DNA of 64,000 bases from Luteimonas panaciterrae (GTDB lineage Bacteria; Pseudomonadota; Gammaproteobacteria; Xanthomonadales; Xanthomonadaceae). Below are positions 36,210 through 44,695 of the stretch, one piece after another. The translations under genes were made by a program, and so were the position numbers. The stretch is taken from positions 186,001-250,000 of the forward strand of contig NZ_JAJAVH010000001.1 in NCBI RefSeq assembly GCF_020511115.1, given 5' to 3'. The notes under the pieces are model-generated. The model was not told the origin of the DNA, searched no databases, and was given only the letters and a program-made list of their open reading frames with translations. Positions within the stretch are counted from its first letter, which is position 1. Each line of letters opens with the position of its first letter.

Positions 36210-37229
36210 ATGTCCATGCATAACCGCCAACTGCTGCTCGACCCCGGCTTCGAACTGACACTGCGCCCGATGCGCTATCCGCAGTTCTACGAGATGTACC
36301 GCAACGCCATCCGCAACACCTGGACGGTGGAGGAAGTGGACTTCTCGCTGGACGTGAATGATCTGAAACACAAGTTCGGCCCAGCCGAGCGGCATCTGAT
36401 CGAGCGGCTGGTGGCGTTCTTCGCCACCGGCGATTCGATCGTGTCCAACAACCTGGTGCTGAACCTGTACCAGCACATCAACGCGCCGGAAGCGCGCATG
36501 TACCTGTCGCGGCAGCTGTACGAGGAGGCGCTGCACGTGCAGTTCTACCTCACGTTGCTCGATACCTACCTGCCCGATCCGAACGAGCGCGCCAAGGCCT
36601 TCGCCGCGGTGGAGAACATTCCCTCGATCCGCAAGAAGGCCGAGTTCTGCTTCAAGTGGATCGACAGCATCCAGAACCTGCGGCGCGTGGAGACGCGTGA
36701 ACAGCGTCGCCAGTTCCTGCTCAACATGGTCTGCTTCGCTGGCTGCATCGAAGGCCTGTTCTTCTTCGGCGCCTTCGCCTACGTGTACTACCTGCGTTCA
36801 CGCGGATTGCTGCATGGCCTCGCTTCCGGCACCAACTGGGTGTTCCGCGACGAGAGCTGCCACATGGCCTTCGCTTTCGAGGTGATCCGCACCGCGCGCG
36901 AGGAAGAGCCCGACCTGATCGACGACGATTTCCGCGCGCAAGTGGTGCGGATGATGGAGGAGGCGGTGGACTGCGAATTCGCCTTCGCGCAGGACACGCT
37001 TTCGGGCGGCGTCGCCGGACTGTCGCCGAAGGACATGCGCGAGTATCTGGAATATTGCGCCGATCAGCGCATGGCCCAGCTCGGCATGCCGAAGCATTTC
37101 GGCGCGCGCAATCCCTTCCCCTTCATGGACCTGCAGGACGTGCAGGAGCTCACCAACTTCTTCGAGCGGCGCGTCTCGGCCTATCAGGTGGGTGTGCAGG
37201 GTGAAGTCGGTTTCGATCACGCTTTCTAA
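36210..37229 (+). CDS. nrdB: Class Ia ribonucleotide reductase, beta subunit
   Basis: 339 residues. Di-iron ligands appear as D in TGDSIVSNN, E and H in YEEALHVQFY, a later E in CIEGLFFFG, and E/H in RDESCHMAF. The Tyr four residues after the first ligand His (HVQFY) aligns with the radical Tyr122 of E. coli (HSRSY), so a standard tyrosyl-radical enzyme is expected rather than a Tyr-less class Ic form. It follows nrdA after a 166-nt repeat-filled spacer and should share the B12-controlled transcript. Confidence 0.94.
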   Translation: MSMHNRQLLLDPGFELTLRPMRYPQFYEMYRNAIRNTWTVEEVDFSLDVNDLKHKFGPAERHLIERLVAFFATGDSIVSNNLVLNLYQHINAPEARMYLSRQLYEEALHVQFYLTLLDTYLPDPNERAKAFAAVENIPSIRKKAEFCFKWIDSIQNLRRVETREQRRQFLLNMVCFAGCIEGLFFFGAFAYVYYLRSRGLLHGLASGTNWVFRDESCHMAFAFEVIRTAREEEPDLIDDDFRAQVVRMMEEAVDCEFAFAQDTLSGGVAGLSPKDMREYLEYCADQRMAQLGMPKHFGARNPFPFMDLQDVQELTNFFERRVSAYQVGVQGEVGFDHAF

Positions 37230-37236
37230 GGACGTC

Positions 37237-37644
37237 ATGACTCCCCTGCCTGATACCCAGCCGCGCGAAGCGCGGCTGCTGGAAATGGTGTTCCCCGATC
37301 ACACCAACCACCTCGGTACTTTGTTCGGCGGGCAGGCCCTGGCCTGGATGGACAAGGCCGCCTTCATTGCGGCTTCCCGCTACGCACGCCGCACGGTGGT
37401 AACGGCGCGCTCGGAGCAAGTGGATTTCGAACTGCCGATCCGCCAGGGCCAACTGGTGGAAACGGTGGCGCGCGTGATCTCCACCGGCAACAGTTCGATG
37501 CAGGTGGAAGTGGAACTGATCGCCGAGGATCTGCTCAGCGGCGAGCGCGAGCTGTGTACGCGCGGCCGCTTCGTGATGATCGCGCTGGATGTGCGCGGCC
37601 GGCCGGCACCGGTGCCGCGCCTGGTGGAATCAGATACGGATTAG
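37237..37644 (+). CDS. Hotdog-fold acyl-CoA thioesterase (YciA-like)
   Basis: 135 residues with the BFIT/YciA hotdog motif: VFPDHTNHLGTLFGGQALAWMDKAAF, in which N-x-x-G-x-x-x-G-G-x-x-x-x-x-x-D is catalytic. Probably cleaves short- to medium-chain acyl-CoAs. It starts 7 nt after nrdB with AAGGA upstream, so it may be read through from the nrd transcript although functionally unrelated. Confidence 0.85.
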   Translation: MTPLPDTQPREARLLEMVFPDHTNHLGTLFGGQALAWMDKAAFIAASRYARRTVVTARSEQVDFELPIRQGQLVETVARVISTGNSSMQVEVELIAEDLLSGERELCTRGRFVMIALDVRGRPAPVPRLVESDTD

Positions 37645-37696
37645 CGGCACGCCACGCTGTCGCGCGGCATGCCATTCCGTTCTCCTTCTTCGCGCG

Positions 37697-39973
37697 TCAG
37701 GCCGTGCGCAAGGCGTGCGCGGCCGAGACCATCGCCGCGAGCGCTGCGCGGGTTTCCGGCCAACCTCGCGTCTTCAGCCCGCAATCCGGGTTCACCCACA
37801 GCTGTTCCGTCGGCAATACCGCGCCGGCCTTTTGCAGCAACGCCGTCATTTCCGTCGTGTCCGGGACGCGCGGCGAGTGGATGTCGTACACGCCGGGGCC
37901 GATGCCGTTCGGATAGCGGAAACGCACGAACGCATCCAGCAGTTCCATGCGCGAGCGTGAGGTCTCGATGGAGATCACGTCGGCATCCATCGCCGCCACC
38001 GCTTCCATGATGTCGTTGAACTCCGAGTAGCACATATGGGTGTGGACTTGCGTCTCGTCGGCGACACCGGCGGCGCTGATGCGGAAGCATTCCACGGCCC
38101 AGTCGAGATAGGCACGCCACTGCACGCGCCGCAGCGGCAGGCCTTCGCGCAGCGCCGGCTCGTCGATCTGGATCACGCCGATGCCGGCGGCCTCCAGATC
38201 GAGCACTTCGTCGCGCAAGGCGAGGGCGATCTGCCGGCATGTGCTCGCGCGCGGCTGGTCGTCGCGCACGAACGACCATTGCAGCACCGTCACCGGGCCG
38301 GTCAGCATCCCCTTCATCGGTTTGTCGGTGAGCGATTGCGCGTAGCGCGACCAGCGCACCGTCATCGGCGCCGGGCGCCGCACGTCGCCGTACAGGATCG
38401 GCGGCTTGACGCAGCGCGAGCCGTAGCTCTGCACCCAGCCGTGTTTGGTGAAGGCGAAGCCGTCGAGCTGTTCGCCGAAATACTCGACCATGTCGTTGCG
38501 CTCGAACTCGCCGTGCACCAGCACGTCCAGACCGATCTCTTCCTGGAAACGCACGCAGCGTTCGGTCTCGGCTTCGAGGAAGGCGTCGTAGTCGGCGTCC
38601 GACCACTTGCCGGATTTGTATTTCGCGCGTGCCTCGCGCACAGCCTGTGTCTGCGGAAACGAGCCGATGGTGGTGGTGGGGAACGACGGCAGGTCGAAGC
38701 GCCGCGCCTGCGCGATGCGCCGCTGCGCGTACGACGACTTGCGCTGCGTGTCGACAGCATCGAGCGCGGCCACGCGCGCGGCGACGTCCGGCCGATGCAC
38801 CTTGGCCGAGCGGCGGCGCGTCTCATAACGTTCGCGCGCGACTTCCAGCGTGGAATGCGCCGAACGCAGGCCGTTCAGGGCATCGCCGAGAGTGCGCAAT
38901 TCCTCGATCTTCTGTCGCGCGAACGCCAGCCATGCGTGGATGTCGAATGGCAGCGCGGTTTCCAGCGTTATATCGATCGGCACGTGCAACAGCGAGCACG
39001 ATGGCGCGACTTGCAGGCGTCCGGCATCGACGCGCGCCTGCGCGCGTTCCGCCAACGCGAGCGCGCGATCGAGATCGGTGCGCCAGACGTTGCGGCCATC
39101 GACCAGGCCGAGCGAGAGCACGTGACGCGGCGGCAGCGCATCGAGCACGGCATCGAGTTGCTCCGGTGCGCGCACGAGGTCGACGTGCAGGCCTTCGACG
39201 GGCAATTCCACGGCTAGCGCGAGATTGCCCTCGAGCGCACCGAAGTATGTGGCCAGCAGCAGCTTCGGCCGCGCGGTGATGGCCAACGTGCCGTAGGCCT
39301 TGCGATACGCCGCGCGATCGTCGTCGTCGAGATCCTGCACCAGGCAGGGTTCGTCGATCTGCACCCACGCCGCGCCCGCATCGCGCAATCGGCCGAGCCA
39401 TTCGGCGTAGACGGGCAGCAAGCGGTCGAGCAGGGCGAGGCGATCGCTGCCGTCGACCGTTTTCGACAGCAACAGGAAGCTCACCGGACCGAGCAGCACC
39501 GGCCTGGCATCGACGCCGAGCGCCTTGGCTTCCAGGAATTCGTCGACGGCCTTGTCGTCACGCAAGCGAAAACTCTGCTGCGCATGCAGCTCCGGCACCA
39601 GGTAGTGATAGTTGGTGTCGAACCACTTGGTCATCTCCAGCGCGTGCAGGTCGACGCCGTCCTTCTGCAAACCGCGCGCGAGGGCGAAGTAGCCGGCCAG
39701 CGGATCGGCATCGGCGAGTGCGCGATAGCGATCGGGAATGGCGTCGAGCGCGAACGCGGTGTCGAGCACGTGGTCGTACAGCGAGAAGTCGTTGCAGGGC
39801 ACCACGTCGGCGCCGGCTTCGTATTGCAGTTTCCAATGCCGCTCGCGCAGTGCGCGGGCGGTGTCTTGCAGTTGTTGCGGCGTGGCCTCGCCGCGCCAGT
39901 ACGCTTCCAGCGCGCGCTTGAGTTCGCGCTTCGCGCCGATGCGCGGGAAGCCCAGGTTGCTGACGGTGATCAT
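37697..39973 (-). CDS. metE: Cobalamin-independent methionine synthase
   Basis: 758 residues, full length. N-terminal barrel from MITVSNLGFPRIGAKRELK; C-terminal catalytic barrel with zinc ligands in QVHTHMCYSEF (His, Cys), E in ISIETSRS and Cys in NPDCGLKTR. Transfers methyl from 5-methyltetrahydropteroyl-triglutamate to homocysteine. GAGGA sits 9 nt before the ATG. The preceding leader carries a cobalamin riboswitch, so a B12-dependent MetH is expected elsewhere. Confidence 0.95.
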   Translation of the reverse strand: MITVSNLGFPRIGAKRELKRALEAYWRGEATPQQLQDTARALRERHWKLQYEAGADVVPCNDFSLYDHVLDTAFALDAIPDRYRALADADPLAGYFALARGLQKDGVDLHALEMTKWFDTNYHYLVPELHAQQSFRLRDDKAVDEFLEAKALGVDARPVLLGPVSFLLLSKTVDGSDRLALLDRLLPVYAEWLGRLRDAGAAWVQIDEPCLVQDLDDDDRAAYRKAYGTLAITARPKLLLATYFGALEGNLALAVELPVEGLHVDLVRAPEQLDAVLDALPPRHVLSLGLVDGRNVWRTDLDRALALAERAQARVDAGRLQVAPSCSLLHVPIDITLETALPFDIHAWLAFARQKIEELRTLGDALNGLRSAHSTLEVARERYETRRRSAKVHRPDVAARVAALDAVDTQRKSSYAQRRIAQARRFDLPSFPTTTIGSFPQTQAVREARAKYKSGKWSDADYDAFLEAETERCVRFQEEIGLDVLVHGEFERNDMVEYFGEQLDGFAFTKHGWVQSYGSRCVKPPILYGDVRRPAPMTVRWSRYAQSLTDKPMKGMLTGPVTVLQWSFVRDDQPRASTCRQIALALRDEVLDLEAAGIGVIQIDEPALREGLPLRRVQWRAYLDWAVECFRISAAGVADETQVHTHMCYSEFNDIMEAVAAMDADVISIETSRSRMELLDAFVRFRYPNGIGPGVYDIHSPRVPDTTEMTALLQKAGAVLPTEQLWVNPDCGLKTRGWPETRAALAAMVSAAHALRTA

Positions 39974-40197
39974 GTTGCGTGTCCTCGATTCGTGGCGAAT
40001 GGAGGAACGAAGGCGGCACGCGCCGAAGCGCCCGCATAGACCTACGCGAGCCCTCCGCCACGCCGGCGACCTTCGCCCCCTCGGGCGAACCGGAACCGAC
40101 GAGCGGGCGCAAGGACAGGCCCCGGCCGGAAAGCCGCGGCGCACGTCCCGGCGCTTCCCCTCGGAAGTCCCAGGTCAGGACAGGGATCGCTCCCTGG
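39974..40197 (-). promoter_or_regulatory. metE leader after the aptamer (expression platform)
   Basis: A ~220-nt untranslated stretch between the B12 box and metE. It includes the hairpin TTCGCCC-GAGG-GGGCGAA followed by GGTCGCC (40088-40064), near-identical to the block in the nrdA leader. No T-run terminator was seen. A longer ORF reaching to 40144 in frame with metE covers part of this leader and is not thought to be translated. Confidence 0.55.
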
Positions 40198-40415
40198 CCG
40201 CGGCAGGTCTTCGGGCTCGTGGACGTGGGGCGCGGAGGCCCCGCCTACTGTTCGCCGCTTCCCGGGCTGCAGACCCAGTGCCATTGGCGAAGATCGTTTC
40301 CACACACCGCTGCGGGGCAGCGCCGGAATTGGCCCTGGGCGAAGGAAACTCGCTGTCGGGCCGCACCGGCTTCCCTTTTAATTCCATCGCTTGATCTTGA
40401 TGAAGCGATGCAAAC
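40198..40415 (-). ncRNA. Cobalamin riboswitch upstream of metE
   Basis: On the minus strand: AAAAGGGAAGCCGGTGC, TTCCGGCGCTGCCCCGCAGC, GGCACTGGG, CCCGGGAAGCGGCGAACAGT and the B12 box CGAGCCCGAAGACCTGCCG (40219-40201). All aptamer landmarks match the nrdA copy. The region from 40415 to 40506 would hold its promoter; a perfect GTGAGCGCTCAC palindrome (40462-40473) is the only conspicuous element there. Confidence 0.93.
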
Positions 40416-40506
40416 CGTCGGCAGGCGCAAGTTACGCTGGGGGCCGGGAAGCGTCAAGGACGTGAGCGCTCACATGAGAAAACGTTCTATGCCGTTCGAC
40501 GGAAAT

Positions 40507-41724
40507 TCACCGCGCGCCGTAGACCGCATCGCGGATCTGCGTCGGGAAGGCGCCGGACATGCCTTCCAGCGCGGTGTTGGTGAGCGCCACCACGCTCCAC
40601 CCGTTGCCGCGATCGACGAACCAGGCATGGCCGTAGACACCACCCCACTGCAGCGTGCCCTTCGCCTGCGGCGACTTGGCCAGCACGGGATCGTCCAGCA
40701 CGGCGCCGCCGTAGCCGAATCCCCAACCGGGGCCTTGGGTTTGCGCATCGGCGCCGACCTGATCGGCGGTCATGCGCTTCACGGTGTCGGCGCTTAGCAG
40801 CGGGGCGCCGCCGCCGCGGATCGTTTCCAGCAGACGCAGCACATCATCGGCCGTGCCGACCATGCCGGCGCCTCCGGAGGGAAACGCGCCGGCATCGAAC
40901 GCCCGCGTGGGCGCGAAGCGCAGGCGCTGGCCCATCCATGCCGGCAGCGCCATTTCGAAATGGTCGGACATGCGCCGCGGTCGCGGTTGGCCGTCGGCGT
41001 AGGGCACCACGACGCGCGGGGAATCCTGCACGGAGAACGCGGTATCGCGCATGTGCAAGGGCGTCGTCACCAGTTGCGCCACCGCTTCCTGGAGCGTGCT
41101 CGCGTTGGCGCGGGCGATCACCGCGCCGAGTACGTCGATGGCGAGCGAATACCGCCACTGATGACCAGGCGGATAGAGCAGCGGCGCCTGCGCGAGACGG
41201 TGCAGATTTTCCTCCAGGGTGATGCCGGCATCATCGAGGCCATCGGAAACACCGAGCCGGTGATACGGCGAATCGGCCGGTTCCTCGAACCCGTAACTCA
41301 ACCCGGCGGTGTGCGTGAGCAGCTGATGCACGGTGATGACCGGCGTGCTGCCATCCGCCAGCTTCGGTTTGAAGTCGGGCAGCCAGCGCGTCACCGGATC
41401 GTCCAGACGCAGCTTGCCTTGCTCCACCAACCGCAATGCCGCCACGGTGACGATCGGTTTGGTGATCGAAGAAAAGCGGAAGATCGCGTCCTCCGGCATC
41501 GGCCGCTTTGCTTCGCGGTCGGCGAAACCGGCGGCGCGGCGATACACCACCTTGCCATCCTTGGCCACGAGTACGACGGTGCCGACGATGCGTTCCTCGC
41601 GCAGCGCGCGATCGATCACCGCATCCAGGCGGTGGGGCAACTCGTCTTCCACCACCGGCTCGGCGGCGACCGGACCTGGCTGCACGGCGACGGCGAGGGC
41701 GAGCAGGGGAGCGAACAGGGACAT
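40507..41724 (-). CDS. Secreted beta-lactamase-fold serine hydrolase
   Basis: 405 residues with a short signal peptide (LFAPLLALAVAVQPGPVAAE). S-I-T-K (86-89, in FRFSSITKP) is the catalytic Ser/Lys motif and YSL the Y-x-N-like element; WGGVYGHAWF near the C terminus fits the H-x-G region. Class C/EstB-type esterase or peptidase; resistance is not implied. Start at 41724 is chosen over 41796. Divergent from a LysR regulator that may control it. Confidence 0.83.
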   Translation of the reverse strand: MSLFAPLLALAVAVQPGPVAAEPVVEDELPHRLDAVIDRALREERIVGTVVLVAKDGKVVYRRAAGFADREAKRPMPEDAIFRFSSITKPIVTVAALRLVEQGKLRLDDPVTRWLPDFKPKLADGSTPVITVHQLLTHTAGLSYGFEEPADSPYHRLGVSDGLDDAGITLEENLHRLAQAPLLYPPGHQWRYSLAIDVLGAVIARANASTLQEAVAQLVTTPLHMRDTAFSVQDSPRVVVPYADGQPRPRRMSDHFEMALPAWMGQRLRFAPTRAFDAGAFPSGGAGMVGTADDVLRLLETIRGGGAPLLSADTVKRMTADQVGADAQTQGPGWGFGYGGAVLDDPVLAKSPQAKGTLQWGGVYGHAWFVDRGNGWSVVALTNTALEGMSGAFPTQIRDAVYGAR

Positions 41725-41801
41725 GGCGGCATCTCCAGAAAGGGCGTCGCCACTGTGACGCCCCGATCCCTGAGCAAAAAGACTGTTAGCCTGCACCCAT
41801 C

Positions 41802-42731
41802 ATGAAGAAAAACTTGACGATCAAGCCCGAACCCCTGGCCGGCCTGTCGGTGTTCCGCACCGTGGCGCGGCTGGGCAGCTTCACCCGCGCCGCCGACCAT
41901 CTCGGCGTCACCGCCTCGGCGGTTTCGCAAAGCGTGCGCGGGCTGGAAGCGCGGCTGGGCGTGCGTTTGTTCAACCGCACCAGCCGGCGCGTGGCATTGA
42001 GCGAGGCGGGGCGCGAATTCCTGGCGCAGATCGATCCCTCGCTGGATCGCATCGACATCGCCATGCAGCGCCTGCGCGCCGATCAGGGCCAGCCGTCCGG
42101 CCTGCTGCGGATCAATCTTTCGCGTCTGGTGGCGGGGCTGTACATCAACCCGCGACTGCCGGAATTCCTGGCGCGCTATCCGCAGATCCAGGTCGAACTG
42201 TTCACCGACGACACCCTCGCCGACGTGGTGGCCGGCGGCTTCGATGCCGGCATCCGCATCGGCCACAAACTGGCCCAGGACATGGTGGCGCGACCGATCA
42301 GCGGCCCCCTGCGCCGCGCCATCGTCGCCACTCCCGAATATCTGCGCCGCCACGGCACGCCGCGCACGCCGGCCGATCTGGCCGGCCATGACTGCATCCG
42401 CTTCCGCATGCCCGGCAGCGGCCGGCTCGAGCCCTGGAGTTTCGTCGACAACGGCCGCGAACTGCAGATGGACGTCCAGGGCCGCCTGATCTACACCGAC
42501 GACCGCATGGCGCGCGAGGCCGCGCGCGACGGGCTCGGCCTGGCGCAGCTTTTCGTCGAGACGGTCAAGGCCGATCTGGCGGACGGCCGCCTGGTCCGGG
42601 TGCTGGCTGAATACGCGCCCGCGCTTCCCGGCTTCTACATCTACTACCCGGCGCGCGAGCACATGCCGCCCAAGCTGCGGGCGTTCGTGGATTTCCTCTG
42701 CGAGCCCCTGGGACGAACCGGGGCCGGGTAG
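41802..42731 (+). CDS. LysR-family regulator (AaeR/DntR-like)
   Basis: 309 residues: winged helix FRTVARLGSFTRAADHLGVTASAVSQSVRGLE and a C-terminal sensor domain (GLLRINLSR...GGFDAGIRIG). Divergent from the serine-hydrolase gene with a 77-bp gap, so a local regulator. It shares the tail pattern FYIYYPAREHMPPKLRAF with the LysR at 44696-45592, so the two are paralogues. Confidence 0.87.
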   Translation: MKKNLTIKPEPLAGLSVFRTVARLGSFTRAADHLGVTASAVSQSVRGLEARLGVRLFNRTSRRVALSEAGREFLAQIDPSLDRIDIAMQRLRADQGQPSGLLRINLSRLVAGLYINPRLPEFLARYPQIQVELFTDDTLADVVAGGFDAGIRIGHKLAQDMVARPISGPLRRAIVATPEYLRRHGTPRTPADLAGHDCIRFRMPGSGRLEPWSFVDNGRELQMDVQGRLIYTDDRMAREAARDGLGLAQLFVETVKADLADGRLVRVLAEYAPALPGFYIYYPAREHMPPKLRAFVDFLCEPLGRTGAG

Positions 42732-42742
42732 CCCCCCTTGAT

Positions 42743-42790
42743 TTCGATATATCTTAGATATATCTTTTCACCAACTTCCGATATATCGAA
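42743..42790. promoter_or_regulatory. Triple GATATATC operator upstream of padR
   Basis: TTCGATATATC (42743-42753), GATATATC (42757-42764) and GATATATCGAA (42780-42790); the outer two are exact inverted repeats and the first two form ATATC-TTA-GATAT. They end just before the PadR ATG, fitting an autoregulatory operator. Confidence 0.65.
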
Positions 42791-42795
42791 TTCCC

Positions 42796-43431
42796 ATGCG
42801 CCTCCATTCCTGGTTCCACCGCCACACCTCGCACCACCCCCACCCGCACCATGACTTCGACCCGGCCATGCACGCCGGCCGCCGCGGCTTCTTCGACCGC
42901 TTCGGCGGGAACGACGACTTCTCCGACGACATGGGCCGTCGCCACGGCGGTCATCGCGGCGGCGGGCGCATGCTCGGCCACGGCGACCTCAAGCTGCTGC
43001 TGCTCGCCCTGATCGAACAGCAGCCGCGCCACGGCTACGAACTGATCCGCATCATCGAAGAGATGTTCCACGGCCGTTACTCGCCCAGCCCCGGCGCGAT
43101 CTATCCCACCCTCACCATGCTCGAGGAAATGGGCCACGCCCAGGCCGAAGCCGAAACCGGTGGCCGCAAGCTCTACTCGATCACCGACGCCGGCCGCGCC
43201 TACCTCAACGAAAACCGCGCCGCCGTCGACGCCGTGATCGCCCGTACCGAGCAACGCGCCCGCGAAGCCGCCAAGGAAGCCGGGCCGATGACCGTGCGCC
43301 GCGCCATGCACGCGCTCAAGCACGCGTTGTTCTCGCGTCGTACCGATTGGGATGATGCTGAGGCGAAGCGCATCGCCGCAATTCTTGAGCGTGCTACCGC
43401 GGAGATTCTTGGTGGCGAGCGTAGTGACTAA
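42796..43431 (+). CDS. PadR-family regulator with His-rich N-terminal extension
   Basis: 211 residues. The first ~60 hold a histidine/glycine-rich extension (HRHTSHHPHPHHD, then HGGHRGGGRMLGHG), after which comes a standard PadR winged helix (LLLALIEQQPRHGYELIRIIEE; SPSPGAIYPTLTMLEEMG) and C-terminal dimer helix. The His-rich part suggests metal sensing (Ni, Co, Zn or Fe), as in YqjI-type PadR proteins of E. coli; this is inference. Likely autoregulated via the GATATATC repeats. No obvious target gene adjoins. Confidence 0.87.
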   Translation: MRLHSWFHRHTSHHPHPHHDFDPAMHAGRRGFFDRFGGNDDFSDDMGRRHGGHRGGGRMLGHGDLKLLLLALIEQQPRHGYELIRIIEEMFHGRYSPSPGAIYPTLTMLEEMGHAQAEAETGGRKLYSITDAGRAYLNENRAAVDAVIARTEQRAREAAKEAGPMTVRRAMHALKHALFSRRTDWDDAEAKRIAAILERATAEILGGERSD

Positions 43432-43479
43432 AAGGTCTGTGTCGCTTGATGCGTGGTTCGCATGCTACGCATCAAACCG

Positions 43480-43941
43480 TCAGTTGCGCTCCAGATTACG
43501 GCACTCATCCATCGCCTTCGGCCTGTCCTTCCAAGCATGGAATACGTTGTAGCCGAAGCAAACGTGATCACAACCGCCACCAACTTTAGGTCCATCTGGG
43601 CTGGCGAGGCAGGTGAGAACACAATCTGCGGCTGGTGTGCAATCAGCACGGAGCTTCGCAACCAGACACTGCTCTTCGCCAGACAGTTCTCTCCACGGCA
43701 GAATCTTGCAGCCGTGGAAGTTTTCAATATCCCCAACATCAGGAGGAGGCGGGGGTGGCGGCGGTTGATGTGCAGTCGAGGAAGACACTGAGTTGCGTGC
43801 CACATCTCTCTCACCGCAGCTCGCGACAAGAACAACGATAGCTGTAACAACGACAAGCACGCGAAATGCACGGCGCACAGCTAGTAGCGATAGCAAATTG
43901 CATTGTAAGGCGGTTTCGGTTCGCCATGAGTTATCAAGCAT
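43480..43941 (-). CDS. Hypothetical lipoprotein, Cys-rich with polyproline spacer
   Basis: 153 residues. A hydrophobic segment VLVVVTAIVVLVASC ends in a lipobox (LVASC) giving a lipidated Cys, followed by a Ser/Thr stretch, eight consecutive prolines and a compact domain with seven or so cysteines (CKILPW, QCLVAKL, DCVLTCLA, GGGCDHVC). No family recognised. Base composition is AT-richer than its surroundings. Its start overlaps the end of the glycosylase gene by 8 nt, so the two may be cotranscribed; the N-terminal ~25 residues before the signal may not be translated. Confidence 0.65.
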   Translation of the reverse strand: MLDNSWRTETALQCNLLSLLAVRRAFRVLVVVTAIVVLVASCGERDVARNSVSSSTAHQPPPPPPPPDVGDIENFHGCKILPWRELSGEEQCLVAKLRADCTPAADCVLTCLASPDGPKVGGGCDHVCFGYNVFHAWKDRPKAMDECRNLERN

Positions 43942-44374
43942 CTTCTGACAACCGCTCCCACGGCGCTACCGGCCCAGACCGCCGGCGAAACAGAGGATGG
44001 CACGCAGGGTTAACCACATTTGTCCAACGGGAATGCACCTCAGGACTGCGTGTTGCCAACTTGCGCTGCAAATGATCCCACTCGTATCCAATCTGCCCCG
44101 AGCTAACCGGAATAGTCTCCACTACCCGTACCTGCCCGAGTTTTGAGTGATCGAAGGAATAGCCACGCGCGGTAGCCTCCTCGTGCACTGCGGCGAGATA
44201 CGAATTGATCGCCAAGCGTGGTCTTGGGTGCGTCTTGAACCGTTCCAGCTGTGGATGGTTGGTATAGCCTCGCGTTTCTCCGCGAAGGACTGCTTTGGCG
44301 AGCAGCGCCTCACGCCACAGGGCAACCAATCCTTGCGGGTCAAGATACTTTGGATGCAATGACCATAAACGCAT
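43934..44374 (-). CDS. Pyrimidine-dimer DNA glycosylase (endonuclease V/PDG family)
   Basis: 146 residues matching the Pyr_excise family: MRLWSLHPKYLD at the N terminus, GLVALWREALLAKAVL, GYTNHPQLERF and the later YLAAVHEEATARGYSFD helix. Members of this DenV-like family cut at cyclobutane dimers by glycosylase/AP-lyase action; family assignment is by recognition only. It lies in an AT-richer islet between PadR and LysR genes, consistent with transfer. Confidence 0.8.
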   Translation of the reverse strand: MRLWSLHPKYLDPQGLVALWREALLAKAVLRGETRGYTNHPQLERFKTHPRPRLAINSYLAAVHEEATARGYSFDHSKLGQVRVVETIPVSSGQIGYEWDHLQRKLATRSPEVHSRWTNVVNPACHPLFRRRSGPVAPWERLSEDA

Positions 44375-44695
44375 GCAAGAGCGCCTAGCGATGGAATGAA
44401 ATCACAGTGTGGAACCGCTTCGCTTTGAACGAATGGTAAGCCTGAAAACTCAACAAGCTCATTCGTTTTTACTCGCCAGTAACAGAAAGCTCGAGGGAAG
44501 CACCATTGATGCCCACAAAGAATCCGAAGCCATCCGTAAACTGCACAACAAGCTCATTAATCCGACGACGCCATACTGTTTCTACGACCTTACCCATCAC
44601 AACTTGATGACTTGTTTGGCTTCATCATCAAGCGTCATCGTATTGCCTTGACAAACCAACACTCAGTTACAAACGTCATCAGAATACGATTGTGC
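44375..44695. other. Gene-free AT-rich stretch
   Basis: About 320 nt between the glycosylase gene and a LysR gene. An 80-codon reading frame exists on the plus strand (44409-44651) but has no ribosome-binding site, motif or coding bias. No repeats, integrase traces or RNA gene were found. It looks like decayed or foreign spacer. Confidence 0.5.

Noticed and set aside
40462..40473. GTGAGCGCTCAC palindrome as a binding site for a methionine-regulon repressor
   Set aside because: Perfect palindrome upstream of the metE riboswitch, but it matches no regulator consensus I can name with confidence.
44409..44651. 80-codon plus-strand ORF
   Set aside because: No ribosome-binding site, no motif, poor coding bias; treated as spacer.
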